From positions 162,357-226,356 of the forward strand of contig NZ_AXBI01000001.1 of the NCBI RefSeq assembly GCF_000473325.1: a stretch of DNA of 64,000 bases, read 5' to 3'. The stretch's first letter is position 1. Every line of letters begins with the position of its first letter. The translations under genes were made by a program, and so were the position numbers. This document shows, piece after piece, positions 1-8,192 of the stretch. A model generated the notes under the pieces. That model was not told the DNA's origin and searched no databases. It was given only the letters and a program-made list of their open reading frames with translations. The DNA is from Leisingera caerulea DSM 24564. Lineage in GTDB: Bacteria > Pseudomonadota > Alphaproteobacteria > Rhodobacterales > Rhodobacteraceae.

Positions 1-1
1 G

Positions 2-1138
2 GGCCTTGCCGCGATGCTGGCAGGCCGTGCCGCCGATGCGGTGCCGCAGGCCGGCGCCGACGATCTGTCGGTCATGCTTTACACATCCGGCACGACCTCG
101 AAGCCCAAGGGCGTGCCGCGCCGCCACCGGGCAGAACGGGCCGCGGCCATCGCCCATGTGGCGCAGAACATGTACGGCCATGGCGAACGCACGCTGGGCG
201 TCATGCCGCTCTATCACACCATGGGGATCCGGTCGCTCCTGTCGGCCAGCGTGATCGGCGGTGCCTTCGTCTGCCTGCCGCGGTTCGACGTGCCCGGCGC
301 GCTTGCCGCGATCGAGCAGCATGCCGTAAGCAACCTCTATCTCGTGCCGACGCTCTATCACGACATCGTCCACCACACAGGATTCACGCCGGACCGGGTC
401 GCCAGCGTGCGAAAGCTGGGCTTTGCCGGGGCGTCCATGACCGACGGTCTGTTGCAGAAACTGGCGGAGGCCTTCCAGCCCGAGCATTTCGTGAACCATT
501 ACGGCTCTTCCGAGATCTACACGTTCTCCATCTGCCAGGACGCGGCGGCCAAACCCGGATCGGCGGGCCGCGCCGCGATCAACCAGCGCCTGCGAGTGGT
601 GCCGCTGGGCAGCAGGGATGTCAGCCAGACCTGCGCACCCGGCGAAGAAGGCGAAATCGTCGCCTCCATGCAGGGTGATGAAGCCTTCGAGGGCTACTGG
701 AACCGCCCTGAAGCGGACAGAAAGGCCATTCACGACGGCTGGTACTTCACCGGCGATTGCGGGCACTTCGACGAAGACGGCGATCTGTTCGTCACCGGCC
801 GGGCCGATGACATGATCATCACCGGCGGCGAGAACGTCTCGCCTGTCGAGGTCGAAAGCTGCCTGTCGCTGCATCCCGCCGTGGCCGAGGTCGCCGTGGT
901 CGGCCTGCCCGACGCTCGCTGGGGCAAGGTCGTGACCGCCTTCGTCAAGCGCGGCGGCGATGTCACCGAGGCCGACCTCGACGCCCATTGCCGCGGCTCG
1001 GAGCTGTCCAATTTCCGCCGCCCGCGCCGCTACGTCTTCGTGCGCGAAATCCCGAAATCCCCGGTCGGAAAACTCCTCCGACGCCTGCTTGTCGCGGGCG
1101 AATACGAGGTCGAACCGGCCGAGACCACCACTGCGTAA
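2..1138 (+). CDS. Aryl/acyl-CoA ligase (ANL superfamily), 5'-truncated by window edge
   Basis: C-terminal three quarters of an AMP-forming acyl-CoA ligase; the frame is open to the window start, so the true N-terminus lies outside. Such enzymes adenylate a carboxylic acid with ATP and transfer it to CoA. Visible motifs are the P-loop YTSGTTSKPKG, the A5-like NHYGSSE, the ATP-binding GWYFTGD, the hinge GRADDMIITGGENVSP and the C-terminal catalytic lysine in PKSPVGKLLRR. The C-terminal half resembles 4-chlorobenzoate/benzoate-type ligases (established family knowledge). It is followed after 20 bp by a crotonase and then a BenE-type transporter, so an aromatic or alicyclic acid is the likely substrate (inference). 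Other acids cannot be excluded. Confidence 0.85.
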   Translation, partial: GLAAMLAGRAADAVPQAGADDLSVMLYTSGTTSKPKGVPRRHRAERAAAIAHVAQNMYGHGERTLGVMPLYHTMGIRSLLSASVIGGAFVCLPRFDVPGALAAIEQHAVSNLYLVPTLYHDIVHHTGFTPDRVASVRKLGFAGASMTDGLLQKLAEAFQPEHFVNHYGSSEIYTFSICQDAAAKPGSAGRAAINQRLRVVPLGSRDVSQTCAPGEEGEIVASMQGDEAFEGYWNRPEADRKAIHDGWYFTGDCGHFDEDGDLFVTGRADDMIITGGENVSPVEVESCLSLHPAVAEVAVVGLPDARWGKVVTAFVKRGGDVTEADLDAHCRGSELSNFRRPRRYVFVREIPKSPVGKLLRRLLVAGEYEVEPAETTTA

Positions 1139-1158
1139 GTCCAGAGAAAGAAACCCAG

Positions 1159-1980
1159 ATGAAAGATACTCCGATGACCGAAACCATGACCTTCACCGAT
1201 CCGCGCCTCTCCGAACTCGACGGCTTCCACGTTCGGCTCGATGCCGAGAACGAGCGCGCCGACATCATCCTCGCGCGGCCGCCCTACAACGTGATCTCGA
1301 TGGGTGCCCGCGATCAGCTCCGCCTCGTCTTCGAGGCACTTGATGAAGATGACCGCGTGCGCATCATCGTCGTATGCGCCGAGGGCGAGCATTTCTCCTC
1401 GGGCGGCAATATCAAGGGCTTCCTCGAGGCCAGCCCCGAGCATGTCTCGCACCTCGCCTGGAACGTGGCGGCACCCGCGCGCTGCTCCAAGCCGGTGATC
1501 GCCGCAAATCGCGGCTACACCTTCGGGGTCGGCTTCGAGCTGTCGCTGGCCTGCGATTTCCGCATCGTGTCCGAGACCTGCCTCTATGCGCTGCCCGAAC
1601 AGAAGCTGGGACAGATACCCGGATCGGGTGGCTCCGCACGGTTGCAGAAAATCGTCGGCGTGACGCGCACGAAAGACATCGTCATGCGCTCAAAGCGAAT
1701 CAAGGGCCAGCAGGCGCTGGACTGGGGCATCGCCACCGAATGCGTGCCCGATGGTGATCTCGAACAGGCGGTGTCCGAACTTGTGAACGAACTCCGTGAA
1801 TTTTCACCCATGGCGCAACGCACCGCGAAGAAGCTGTTGAATGACACCGATGACGCTCTTCTCAGCACCGCGATCGAGATGGAAGGGCTGAACTACAGCC
1901 GCCTGCGTCAATCGGAGGATTTCCGCGAGGGCGTCGAGGCCTTTCACGCAAAGCGCAAGCCAGCGTTCACCGGCCGCTGA
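1159..1980 (+). CDS. Enoyl-CoA hydratase/isomerase (crotonase) family protein
   Basis: A 273-residue crotonase-fold protein starting at the ATG 20 bp after the ligase stop. The oxyanion-hole segment appears as SSGGNIKGF, and the region around the first catalytic glutamate as LPEQKLGQIPGSGG. The position of the second canonical glutamate (AMEMVLTG in typical hydratases) reads IVMRSKRIKG here, with Arg in place of Glu, so ordinary two-glutamate hydratase chemistry is doubtful. Crotonases also include dehalogenases, ring hydrolases and isomerases. Its position between an aryl-CoA ligase and a benzoate-type transporter suggests action on a cyclic or aromatic acyl-CoA (inference). The exact reaction is not assigned. 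Confidence 0.85.
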   Translation: MKDTPMTETMTFTDPRLSELDGFHVRLDAENERADIILARPPYNVISMGARDQLRLVFEALDEDDRVRIIVVCAEGEHFSSGGNIKGFLEASPEHVSHLAWNVAAPARCSKPVIAANRGYTFGVGFELSLACDFRIVSETCLYALPEQKLGQIPGSGGSARLQKIVGVTRTKDIVMRSKRIKGQQALDWGIATECVPDGDLEQAVSELVNELREFSPMAQRTAKKLLNDTDDALLSTAIEMEGLNYSRLRQSEDFREGVEAFHAKRKPAFTGR

Positions 1981-2016
1981 GACGGCCACGCAACCAACAT
2001 CAAGGGAGGAACCGAA

Positions 2017-3276
2017 ATGGAACGGACGGAAAAGACAAACTGGATCGAGAAGGGCCCGGGCTTCGGCGCGGGCCTGTCGGGCCTGCGCATGGCGCTTGGC
2101 ATCAAAACAGCGAGCGCGGGACTGGTCGCGGCCATCTTCGGTTGCTCGGGGCCTGCTCTGATCGTGATCGGCGCCGCCAATAATGGCGGACTGACCGAGG
2201 GTCAAACCGTGGCCTGGCTTCTGGCGATCTACGGCCTTGGCGGGCTGATCAGCCTAATCATGGCGCTTTACTACAAGCTGCCGGTGACGGGGGCCTACTC
2301 CATTCCTGGCGCTGCACTCGTAGCCGGCGCGTTGGGCACCTTTCCGTTCGAACAGGCGGTCGGTGCCTTCTTATTGGCGGGCGCAATGGTCTTCGTGCTG
2401 GGGGTCACCGGTCTTATCGGCAAAGTGATGCGATGGCTTCCGATGCCCATCGTGATGGCGATGATCGCGGGGGCGCTCATCCGCTTCGGAATCGGCGCTG
2501 TCACCTCAATCGAGAAACTGCCCATCGTGGTCGGTGCGGCGACCATCGCCTTTTTCCTGTCGTTGCGGTTCCTGCGGGCCGTCCCGCCGGTGTTGACGGC
2601 GCTGGTCGTCGGCCTCATGGCCGTGACCCTGACCGGAGGCTTCCAGGGGGGCGAGGCGGCAATCAGCTTTGTCGAGCCGGAATTCACCGCACCCGTCTTC
2701 ACGGTCGACGCGTTCTTGGCCATCGCCGTGCCGCTGGCCGTGCTCGTGATTGGGGCCGAGAACGCCCAGGCGATAGGGGTTCTCTACGCCGAGGGCTACC
2801 GTCCGCCGATCAACGCTATGACCGTGATCTCGGGCATCGGCGGCATGCTGGCCGGTTTCATCGGCGGGCATAACGCCAATATCGCGGGGCCCATGACGGC
2901 GATCTGCTCCTCCGATCAGGCGGGCGAGAAACCCGAAGGGCGCTATGCGGCTACGGTGCTTAACGGCGTGCTCTTCGCCGCTTTCGGGATCTTCGCCGGG
3001 GTTGCGGTGCCGCTGATCATGGCGCTGCCTGGACCCCTGATCGGCGCGGTAGCGGGTCTGGCGATGATCACCGTCCTGCTGAGCGCATTCCAGTCCGCCT
3101 TCGACCGGAATGCAGGCCACCAGATCGGTGCCTTCGTCGCCCTGATCGTCGCGATGTCGAACGTGTCGTTCCTGAGCATCAGCGCGCCCTTCTGGGCCTT
3201 GGTCGCGGGCGCTGCGGTAACTGTTCTGAACGAGCGGGTGGTCAGCTCCCAATCCATGGCCAACTCGGCGTCCTAA
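2017..3276 (+). CDS. BenE-family benzoate/H+ symporter-like permease
   Basis: A 419-residue, very hydrophobic inner-membrane protein with about 12 predicted helices and the BenE-type segments SGPALIVIGAANNGGLT, GAYSIPGAALV and GGHNANIAGPMTAIC. BenE proteins import benzoate with protons. A strong Shine-Dalgarno (AAGGGAGG) sits 7 bp before the chosen ATG. It is the third gene of the module after the CoA ligase and crotonase, consistent with uptake followed by CoA activation of an aromatic acid. Ligand specificity cannot be read from sequence. A GGGGGC/GCCCCC inverted repeat after the stop could be a weak terminator. Confidence 0.85.
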   Translation: MERTEKTNWIEKGPGFGAGLSGLRMALGIKTASAGLVAAIFGCSGPALIVIGAANNGGLTEGQTVAWLLAIYGLGGLISLIMALYYKLPVTGAYSIPGAALVAGALGTFPFEQAVGAFLLAGAMVFVLGVTGLIGKVMRWLPMPIVMAMIAGALIRFGIGAVTSIEKLPIVVGAATIAFFLSLRFLRAVPPVLTALVVGLMAVTLTGGFQGGEAAISFVEPEFTAPVFTVDAFLAIAVPLAVLVIGAENAQAIGVLYAEGYRPPINAMTVISGIGGMLAGFIGGHNANIAGPMTAICSSDQAGEKPEGRYAATVLNGVLFAAFGIFAGVAVPLIMALPGPLIGAVAGLAMITVLLSAFQSAFDRNAGHQIGAFVALIVAMSNVSFLSISAPFWALVAGAAVTVLNERVVSSQSMANSAS

Positions 3277-3747
3277 AGGACAGTGCCAAGTCGCGCCAGC
3301 AATCAAATGGGGGGCGTCAGTCAGAGCACTGGGGCCCCCTTGAAAGTTAAATTTGTCGCCGCTGCGATCCCGTTGACCTGGCGGGACGTCGAAAAACGCT
3401 GAGTTTCGGTCATTGCGCTGGCGTTTCGGGAATTCGGTATGGTGGCGTGTCTCGCCTGCTCGCAATTATTTGTCACCCGTCTTCTATGCATGACCGTGGA
3501 CCAAATTTGATGGGGCGGCTCAGGGTAGTTCACAAGACTTGTCAAAGAGAGCCGAGGGACTTTGCCGTTGCACTCACCAAGTTCACAGACTGGCTTGAAA
3601 TTCTCCCAGAGTTTCTCGATGTTTTTGCACTCGCAATGAACAGCCGCTTGCCACCCTCTTTCCTGAGGTTCCTGAGGTTCCTGAGGTTCCTGAGGGGTTT
3701 CGCAGCGTCAGCGCAAATCGAGAACTCGTTGCTAATGGCAGGATACG
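3277..3747. other. Intergenic region, no gene recognised
   Basis: About 470 bp between the convergent benE-like and PLD genes. No protein family is recognised in any frame. It contains a four-unit 9-bp tandem repeat (listed separately) and a possible tiny minus-strand frame (3751-3542) whose GTG overlaps the PLD stop and reads LRN repeats through the tandem array. I do not call that a gene. Base composition is lower in GC than the left flank. Confidence 0.5.
3660..3695. repeat. 9-bp tandem repeat, four units
   Basis: Four perfect head-to-tail copies of TTCCTGAGG, 52 bp beyond the stop of the PLD gene. A 9-bp unit keeps reading frame, so copy-number change would be silent for frame if this were translated. 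It may only be a slippage product in decaying DNA. Confidence 0.9.
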
Positions 3748-5094
3748 TCACCCAACGTGGACTGTTACGTCATATCCCAGAGACTTTAGAGATTTCGAAG
3801 TCCGCCCGTTCCGGGGGGGGAAGCGATCAGGCAGTGCCCACCCGACGAGTTCGCCCAATGCGCTTACCCCAAGGCCTTCGATTTTCCATTTCGGATCATG
3901 AAAGGCGGTCCAGAGGCGCTCCGGCAACTGTGCCTCCGGGCCACTATAGAGGATGAACTTTAAGAGCTGCTTCACGTCGTTGCCACCAGCGGACTTGTCG
4001 CTCCAAATCCGCTTCGAGAGCGCGTCGACCTTTTCTGCTATCGTGTACCTCGTCCCGTCCTCACGAAGACCGACAGCCTTATTGGCGACGCGTCGCGCAT
4101 AGTCTTTGATGGAATGTATACCCATGCAGAGTTCGCGGAAGGCCTCATATTCCATATCCTCGATGGCCTCGGCAGTGAGCGCCTCCCGCAGCATGGGCGC
4201 GGTGGAATTCAACATAACGTCTTCTTCGGACGGGGCCTTGGGCAAGTTGCGCCACCACTTGATGGCGTCAGCGAGCGCAGCATCAGGGTTCCTCTGGTTT
4301 TGCTCGAAATGGTCGGTGTAGAGAGCTCTGCGTCCGTCGAAGGTACGCTGATAGTAGTGCGCGTGGAGGAACTGGTCGCCCTGAGCGCCTGCAGGGGCAT
4401 CGCCGTCAATCCAAGAGGGCCTGTTCTCAGGCTTGCTCACCAAGTTTCCGATATCGCGGAGCTGTTGCAGCGTAGAGTGCCATTCCTCAAGGAATGCCTC
4501 CCGGCGGCGGTCAGCGGCTTTTTTCTTCCCGGTCTGCACGAGCCCAGACCACTGGTTGAAACTCGGGCTGTCCCAGAACTCTTCGGACGGTGGCTCCGAA
4601 CGCGCAATCTGCGTTGCGCGCTTCTGCATGACTTCGAGCAACTCGTCTGTCAGCGGCGTCGAGTTCCGATCGAGCACGTCGAAAAGTTCCAGGATATCTT
4701 CGGCCATTTGATCCGTGATCTCGGCTTCGGGAAAGAAGCAGCCGGCCTCGACGTTCTTATACCAAGCGCTCGCAGTGAGGTTCGCGGAGCCGATGTAGAG
4801 GCCGTACTCGCGCCACCAGATTACCTTCGCATGGTGATGCTGAACGAGGCGGCATTGGAAACGGGCCGACTTGCGGGCGAGGAACGCGGACAGGATGGAA
4901 GGTTTGACCGGGACGCCTTCGTCGAGGCGACCAAAATACTTGAGTGGAATGCCGTTGTTCCAACACCAGTCGAACAGAAGGTTCATATCTGTCGCGTATG
5001 CGACCGCTGCCAGAACCTCTTGTGTCTCAGCAGCCGCGTTCAGTGTGATGTTCGTCAGATAGTCCCCGTTAATGCCGCCCATTATAAGTTGCAT
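3748..5094 (-). CDS. Phospholipase D superfamily protein with C-terminal extension, possible defence nuclease
   Basis: 448 residues. A single PLD (HKD) half-motif is visible: His88-x-Lys90 in QHHHAKVIWW, then GLYIGSANLT (about 98-107) with a downstream Glu116. A single HKD copy usually means the protein dimerises to build one active site, as in BfiI/NgoFVII-type nucleases and other PLD nucleases. Residues 130-448 are charged, mainly helical and not recognised. The ATG lies inside the end of an upstream fragment (stop at 5082), suggesting translational coupling. A run of eight C (minus strand, 3813-3820) lies near the 3' end, where slippage would change the last 25 or so residues. Context with a restriction-type remnant suggests a defence locus (inference). 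Nuclease and phospholipase activities cannot be distinguished here. Confidence 0.75.
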   Translation of the reverse strand: MQLIMGGINGDYLTNITLNAAAETQEVLAAVAYATDMNLLFDWCWNNGIPLKYFGRLDEGVPVKPSILSAFLARKSARFQCRLVQHHHAKVIWWREYGLYIGSANLTASAWYKNVEAGCFFPEAEITDQMAEDILELFDVLDRNSTPLTDELLEVMQKRATQIARSEPPSEEFWDSPSFNQWSGLVQTGKKKAADRRREAFLEEWHSTLQQLRDIGNLVSKPENRPSWIDGDAPAGAQGDQFLHAHYYQRTFDGRRALYTDHFEQNQRNPDAALADAIKWWRNLPKAPSEEDVMLNSTAPMLREALTAEAIEDMEYEAFRELCMGIHSIKDYARRVANKAVGLREDGTRYTIAEKVDALSKRIWSDKSAGGNDVKQLLKFILYSGPEAQLPERLWTAFHDPKWKIEGLGVSALGELVGWALPDRFPPRNGRTSKSLKSLGYDVTVHVG

Positions 5095-5310
5095 ATAGAC
5101 CTCAAATCAGAAATTATTTTGTTTTGTCCAGCCAATAGCGGTTCTCTGTTTGCGGGATCGTCAAGTGCGGGTTCTATTGCCGTTCGGGGTCCTGGTTCTC
5201 TACGAAGTCGGTGTTTCCGCTTCCTGATGGCGTCCGGGAGCTGACCAGCCAGAATGTCATTCGCGAAGTGAGCGTCACGCTCCTTCAGCCGCTTTTGACT
5301 GGCTTGATCC
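5082..5310 (-). pseudogene. 3' fragment of an unknown gene overlapping the PLD gene start
   Basis: An open minus-strand frame without its own start ends in TAA at 5084-5082, overlapping the first 13 bp of the PLD gene. It reads a charged C-terminus (KRLKERDAHFANDILAG, then LLAGQNKIISDLR). The upstream part is cut off toward the IS110 transposase, so the boundary near 5310 is approximate. The overlap looks like a genuine operon junction. I do not recognise the family. It is probably the remainder of the gene that preceded the PLD gene before the IS110 insertion. Confidence 0.45.
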
Positions 5311-5372
5311 GCCGCCGTCCCGAAGGACGCTGAACCCGCCCTGTCTCTTGTGGGCGGGATCTCAGTTGGTTG

Positions 5373-6413
5373 TCAGGTGATAAGTTCCTTTCCCGGTTCA
5401 AAGACTGTCTGGTCGCGCCAGATGCACATCATGACGACAGCGAGCTTTCGGGATGCCGCCACTGCGGCTTTCTTGAAGCCCTTCCGATCTTGCAGCCTCT
5501 TGGCCCAAGCGCGCAGCTGTGATGGCTTTCTGACCTGGGTGATTAAGGTGGTGGCCGCGGAGTAGAGCAGTCTTCGCAGATCACGATCTCCGCATTTTGA
5601 TATCCGGCCGGACCAGTCCATGTCTCCGGATTGGTGCCGCCGCGGCGTGAGGCCGAGAAAGGCGCCGACGTCCCTCGATCTCCGGAAACGCTCCGCATTG
5701 TCGAGGGTAGCGATAAAGGACAGCGCGACGACAGGCCCAACCCCCGGGACGGTCATGAGGCGGCGGGCAAGGCCGCTTTCGCGTGCGATGAGCCTGAGAT
5801 CTTCATCCATCGCTTCCGCGGCCGCGCACAGGGTTCTGTGGATCGGAATGAACATGTCAGCCATCACGCCGAGCGCCGGGTCGGTCTGGCCTGCCCCGGC
5901 GAGTTGGTCGCGGAAGCCCTGCCGCAGGTTTGCACGGCCTACTGAACCCATGCAGACCCCGAAAACCTTCAGCACGCCTCGAACATGCGCTTCAAGGTCC
6001 TTGCGCATCCTGATCAGGCGCTCCCGTGCGCCAATGAGCACGCGAACCCGCTCCGACGCCTCGCTTCTGATGTGAACCCGGCTGAACCAGCCGGTGCGGG
6101 CCAGATGCGCCAGCCCTTCGGCATCACCGGTATCGGACTTGTTGATCCGCCCAGACAGCGCCTTGTGCGCCAGGCGGGCATCAATGCAGATGATCGGAAG
6201 GCCGCGTTTCTCCAGCTCGCGGGTGAGCCAGATGGCCAGGATGCCACTCTCATGCACCACCCGCTCGGGCTTGGCGGAATGTTCGAAAATAAACGATGCA
6301 ATCTCGTCCGGATCCGAACTGGTTTCGCCGCGCGCCAGCACCTCGCCATCTTCATCGACAACACAGATCGACACGGATTTGACGGACACGTCCAGACCAA
6401 CATAATGCAACAT
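5373..6413 (-). CDS. IS110-family transposase (DEDD recombinase)
   Basis: 346 residues, the usual IS110 length. The N-terminal RuvC-like DEDD domain starts YVGLDVSVKSVSICV, with acidic positions visible in VVHESG and INKSDTGDAEGLA. The C-terminal Transposase_20 domain carries MTVPGVGPVVALSF and GAFLGLTPRRHQSGD. IS110 enzymes insert without long terminal repeats and are guided by an element-encoded bridge/seek RNA from the non-coding end. In the IS110 group that RNA comes from the DNA upstream of tnp, here about 6414-6600. Element ends could not be fixed. It sits between a DUF1524 remnant and the fragment ending at 5082, so it probably split a multi-gene minus-strand locus. It appears intact. 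Confidence 0.93.
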   Translation of the reverse strand: MLHYVGLDVSVKSVSICVVDEDGEVLARGETSSDPDEIASFIFEHSAKPERVVHESGILAIWLTRELEKRGLPIICIDARLAHKALSGRINKSDTGDAEGLAHLARTGWFSRVHIRSEASERVRVLIGARERLIRMRKDLEAHVRGVLKVFGVCMGSVGRANLRQGFRDQLAGAGQTDPALGVMADMFIPIHRTLCAAAEAMDEDLRLIARESGLARRLMTVPGVGPVVALSFIATLDNAERFRRSRDVGAFLGLTPRRHQSGDMDWSGRISKCGDRDLRRLLYSAATTLITQVRKPSQLRAWAKRLQDRKGFKKAAVAASRKLAVVMMCIWRDQTVFEPGKELIT

Positions 6414-6640
6414 GGTCGTTCTCCTTCACGGCTGGTTTTTGCTGAGGCCGATCTTATCGGACCTCGTTCGCCCTGGGAGAGCGGCCGCCGCAAACACACC
6501 ATGTCATTCAAGTCGACTTATATTACGCGCCGAAGTGAGCCTGAAGCAGATCTCTTGATCTGCTGGCAGCATCAGCGTCGCATCCTTAGTTAATACGTGC
6601 AAAAAGCGGGTGCTGAGTAGCCCTGAATAACGGCCGAACT

Positions 6641-6670
6641 GCCTGAGGGGAGCGAAGCACACCCTCAGGC
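6641..6670 (-). terminator. Hairpin downstream of the DUF1524 remnant
   Basis: A 9-bp perfect stem (GCCTGAGGG / CCCTCAGGC) with a 12-base loop lies 18 bp beyond the stop of the minus-strand remnant ending at 6688. Position and strength fit a transcription terminator, but there is no clear T-run. Confidence 0.5.
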
Positions 6671-6687
6671 TCGCCGAAAGATTTCTG

Positions 6688-6865
6688 CTATTCAGCTGGC
6701 CACGCCCTCAGCGCAAGGGTGGCCATCTCTTTCTGCCGATCTTCCACCTCCTTCGGTGACCAGCCTTCGTATTCTCCGAGTGCAGCGGTGGTAGTCAGGC
6801 TGCTCTTTTCAAAAAACGGCTTCTTAGCCGCGAAACTACTGTTTGGCATACCGTTGTTCTCGCTC
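6688..6865 (-). pseudogene. 3' remnant of a DUF1524 (HNH, GmrSD-like) nuclease gene
   Basis: The minus strand reads SENNGMPNSSFAAKKPFF, then LGEYEGWSPKEVEDRQ and the ending LALRAWPAE. The pattern 'W-x-x-x-x-[IV]-x-x-R-Q ... LA-x-x-A-x-x-x-WP' near the terminus is characteristic of DUF1524/DUF262 proteins, the GmrSD type IV restriction family (family knowledge). All catalytic HNH sequence is missing. The gene is cut exactly at the left end of the IS3 element, and its 5' portion is not found on the other side, so a deletion accompanied or followed the insertion. It lies in the same direction as the PLD gene. Confidence 0.6.
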
Positions 6866-6930
6866 TGACGTGCTCCCCTGAAATGTCCTCGCTTTGAGGT
6901 TAGCCTGTTCTCCAACTGAGGAGACAGACG

Positions 6931-7197
6931 ATGAAAAGAAGCCGGTTCAGCGAAGAGCAGATCATAGGCATTCTGAAGGAGCACCAGGCTGGGTTGGGCG
7001 CGAAAGAGTTGTGCCGCAAGCACGGCATCAGCGATGCGACCTTTTACAAGTGGCGGTCGAAATATGGCGGCATGGAAGTTTCGGATGCCCGGCGGTTGAA
7101 GGCGCTGGAGGCCGAGAACGCCAAGCTGAAGAAAATGCTGGCGGAGCAAATGCTTGATGTCGCCACGCTGAAAGAGATGCTTGGAAAAAACTTCTGA
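6931..7197 (+). CDS. IS3 OrfA (helix-turn-helix)
   Basis: 88 residues beginning [19 protein letters not shown]. It has the InsE/OrfA helix-turn-helix ([21 protein letters not shown]) and a C-terminal leucine-zipper-like coiled coil ([18 protein letters not shown]). It binds the IS ends and supplies the N-terminus of the OrfAB fusion. At its 3' end the heptamer A-AAA-AAC (7185-7191) is in the correct frame for -1 ribosomal slippage into orfB. Confidence 0.93.
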   Translation: MKRSRFSEEQIIGILKEHQAGLGAKELCRKHGISDATFYKWRSKYGGMEVSDARRLKALEAENAKLKKMLAEQMLDVATLKEMLGKNF

Positions 7198-7220
7198 AGC
7201 CCGGTTCAAGGAGACGCGCC

Positions 7221-8039
7221 GTGGACTGGGCCATGAAAGAGAAAAGCTACTCGCAGCGGCGGGCTTGTGCGCTGGCCGGGATCGATCCGCGTGTGTACCG
7301 GCGGCGGCCGGTCAGGCCGGAAGACAAGGACCTGCGGCACCGGCTGCGTGAACTGTCTGGTGAGCGCAGGCGGTTTGGCTATCGGCGCCTGCACATTCTT
7401 CTGAAGCGGGAAGGCTGGGAGGTGAACTGGAAAAAGCTCTATCGCATCTACCGGGAAGAGGGGCTGACGGTGCGCAAACGGGGCGGCCGCAAGCGCGCAA
7501 TCGGAACCAGGGCGCCTATGGCGATCCCGCAGGGGCCGAACCAGCGGTGGTCGCTGGACTTCGTCTCAGACACGCTCTCGGACGGGCGCCGGTTCCGTAT
7601 TCTGTGTGTGATCGACGACTTCAGCCGGGAATGCCTGGCTACTGTCGTGGACACATCTCTGTCGGGCCTGCGTGTCGCCAGGGAACTGGACAGGATCGCG
7701 GATTTGCGTGGCTATCCCTGCTTGGTGGTGTCCGACAATGGCACCGAACTGACCAGCAACGCGATCTTGAAATGGCAGCAGGACCGGCAGGTCGAATGGC
7801 ACTACATCGCGCCCGGCAAACCGATGCAGAACGGCTTCGTGGAGAGCTTCAATGGCCGTTTTCGGGATGAGTGCCTGAACGAGCACTTGTTTGCGAGCCT
7901 GCGCCATGCCTGTCACCTGATCCACGCCTGGCGCGACGACTACAATCACCACCGCCCGCATTCGAGCCTCGACGGGCTCACCCCGCGGGAGTATCACCAA
8001 CGGTCAAGAGAGGACCAAACCCTGAACAGAGCTAACTGA
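7221..8039 (+). CDS. IS3 OrfB (DDE integrase)
   Basis: 272 residues from this ATG; the OrfAB fusion would join upstream via the -1 frame ([16 protein letters not shown]). It contains an HTH_21 region ([17 protein letters not shown]) and the rve DDE core: first Asp in RWSLDFVSD, second in VVSDNGTE, Glu in [18 protein letters not shown]. The C-terminus [14 protein letters not shown] is typical of IS3. It catalyses cut-and-paste through a circular intermediate. The reading frame is complete. Confidence 0.93.
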   Translation: MDWAMKEKSYSQRRACALAGIDPRVYRRRPVRPEDKDLRHRLRELSGERRRFGYRRLHILLKREGWEVNWKKLYRIYREEGLTVRKRGGRKRAIGTRAPMAIPQGPNQRWSLDFVSDTLSDGRRFRILCVIDDFSRECLATVVDTSLSGLRVARELDRIADLRGYPCLVVSDNGTELTSNAILKWQQDRQVEWHYIAPGKPMQNGFVESFNGRFRDECLNEHLFASLRHACHLIHAWRDDYNHHRPHSSLDGLTPREYHQRSREDQTLNRAN

Positions 8040-8114
8040 AAAACGCGGACTCCAAGGGGAGCACGTCACCTCGCAGGGCGTCCGGACACTGGTGGCGACA
8101 AAGCCGGTGGATTT

Positions 8115-8153
8115 CCGCAATTATGCAGAGCGCATGATTATGCGGAGTCCGCA
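8115..8153. repeat. RIT left inverted repeat (39 bp)
   Basis: Perfect inverted copy of 11473-11511. It contains two direct copies of ATTATGC and starts with the CCGCAA shared with the target. It probably holds the recombinase binding site. Confidence 0.92.
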
Positions 8154-8192
8154 GCGGCAACGGCTTGCCGACTGCGGTGTTTTTAGCAGAAA

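Larger units (their letters stand above)
6866..8068 (+). mobile_element. IS3-family element (IS407-like), about 1.2 kb
   Basis: Terminal inverted repeats are visible as TGACGTGCTCCCCT at 6866 and its complement ending at 8068. Between them lie orfA and orfB in the IS3 arrangement. The flanks do not show a matching 3-4 bp target duplication. The left flank is a DUF1524 gene remnant and the right flank is IS66 tnpB, so adjacent DNA was lost after insertion, probably by an IS-mediated deletion. Confidence 0.88.

Noticed and set aside
3540..3751. Small GTG-started frame after the PLD gene containing LRN repeats
   Set aside because: Low-complexity product of the 9-bp tandem repeat; no ribosome-binding site.
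4114..5244. 376-codon open frame on the plus strand over the PLD gene
   Set aside because: Antisense to a gene with clear HKD motifs; no family pattern of its own.
6866..8068. Target-site duplication for the first IS3 element
   Set aside because: Flanking bases (CTC and CCT) do not match at 3 or 4 bp, unlike the second IS3 element.
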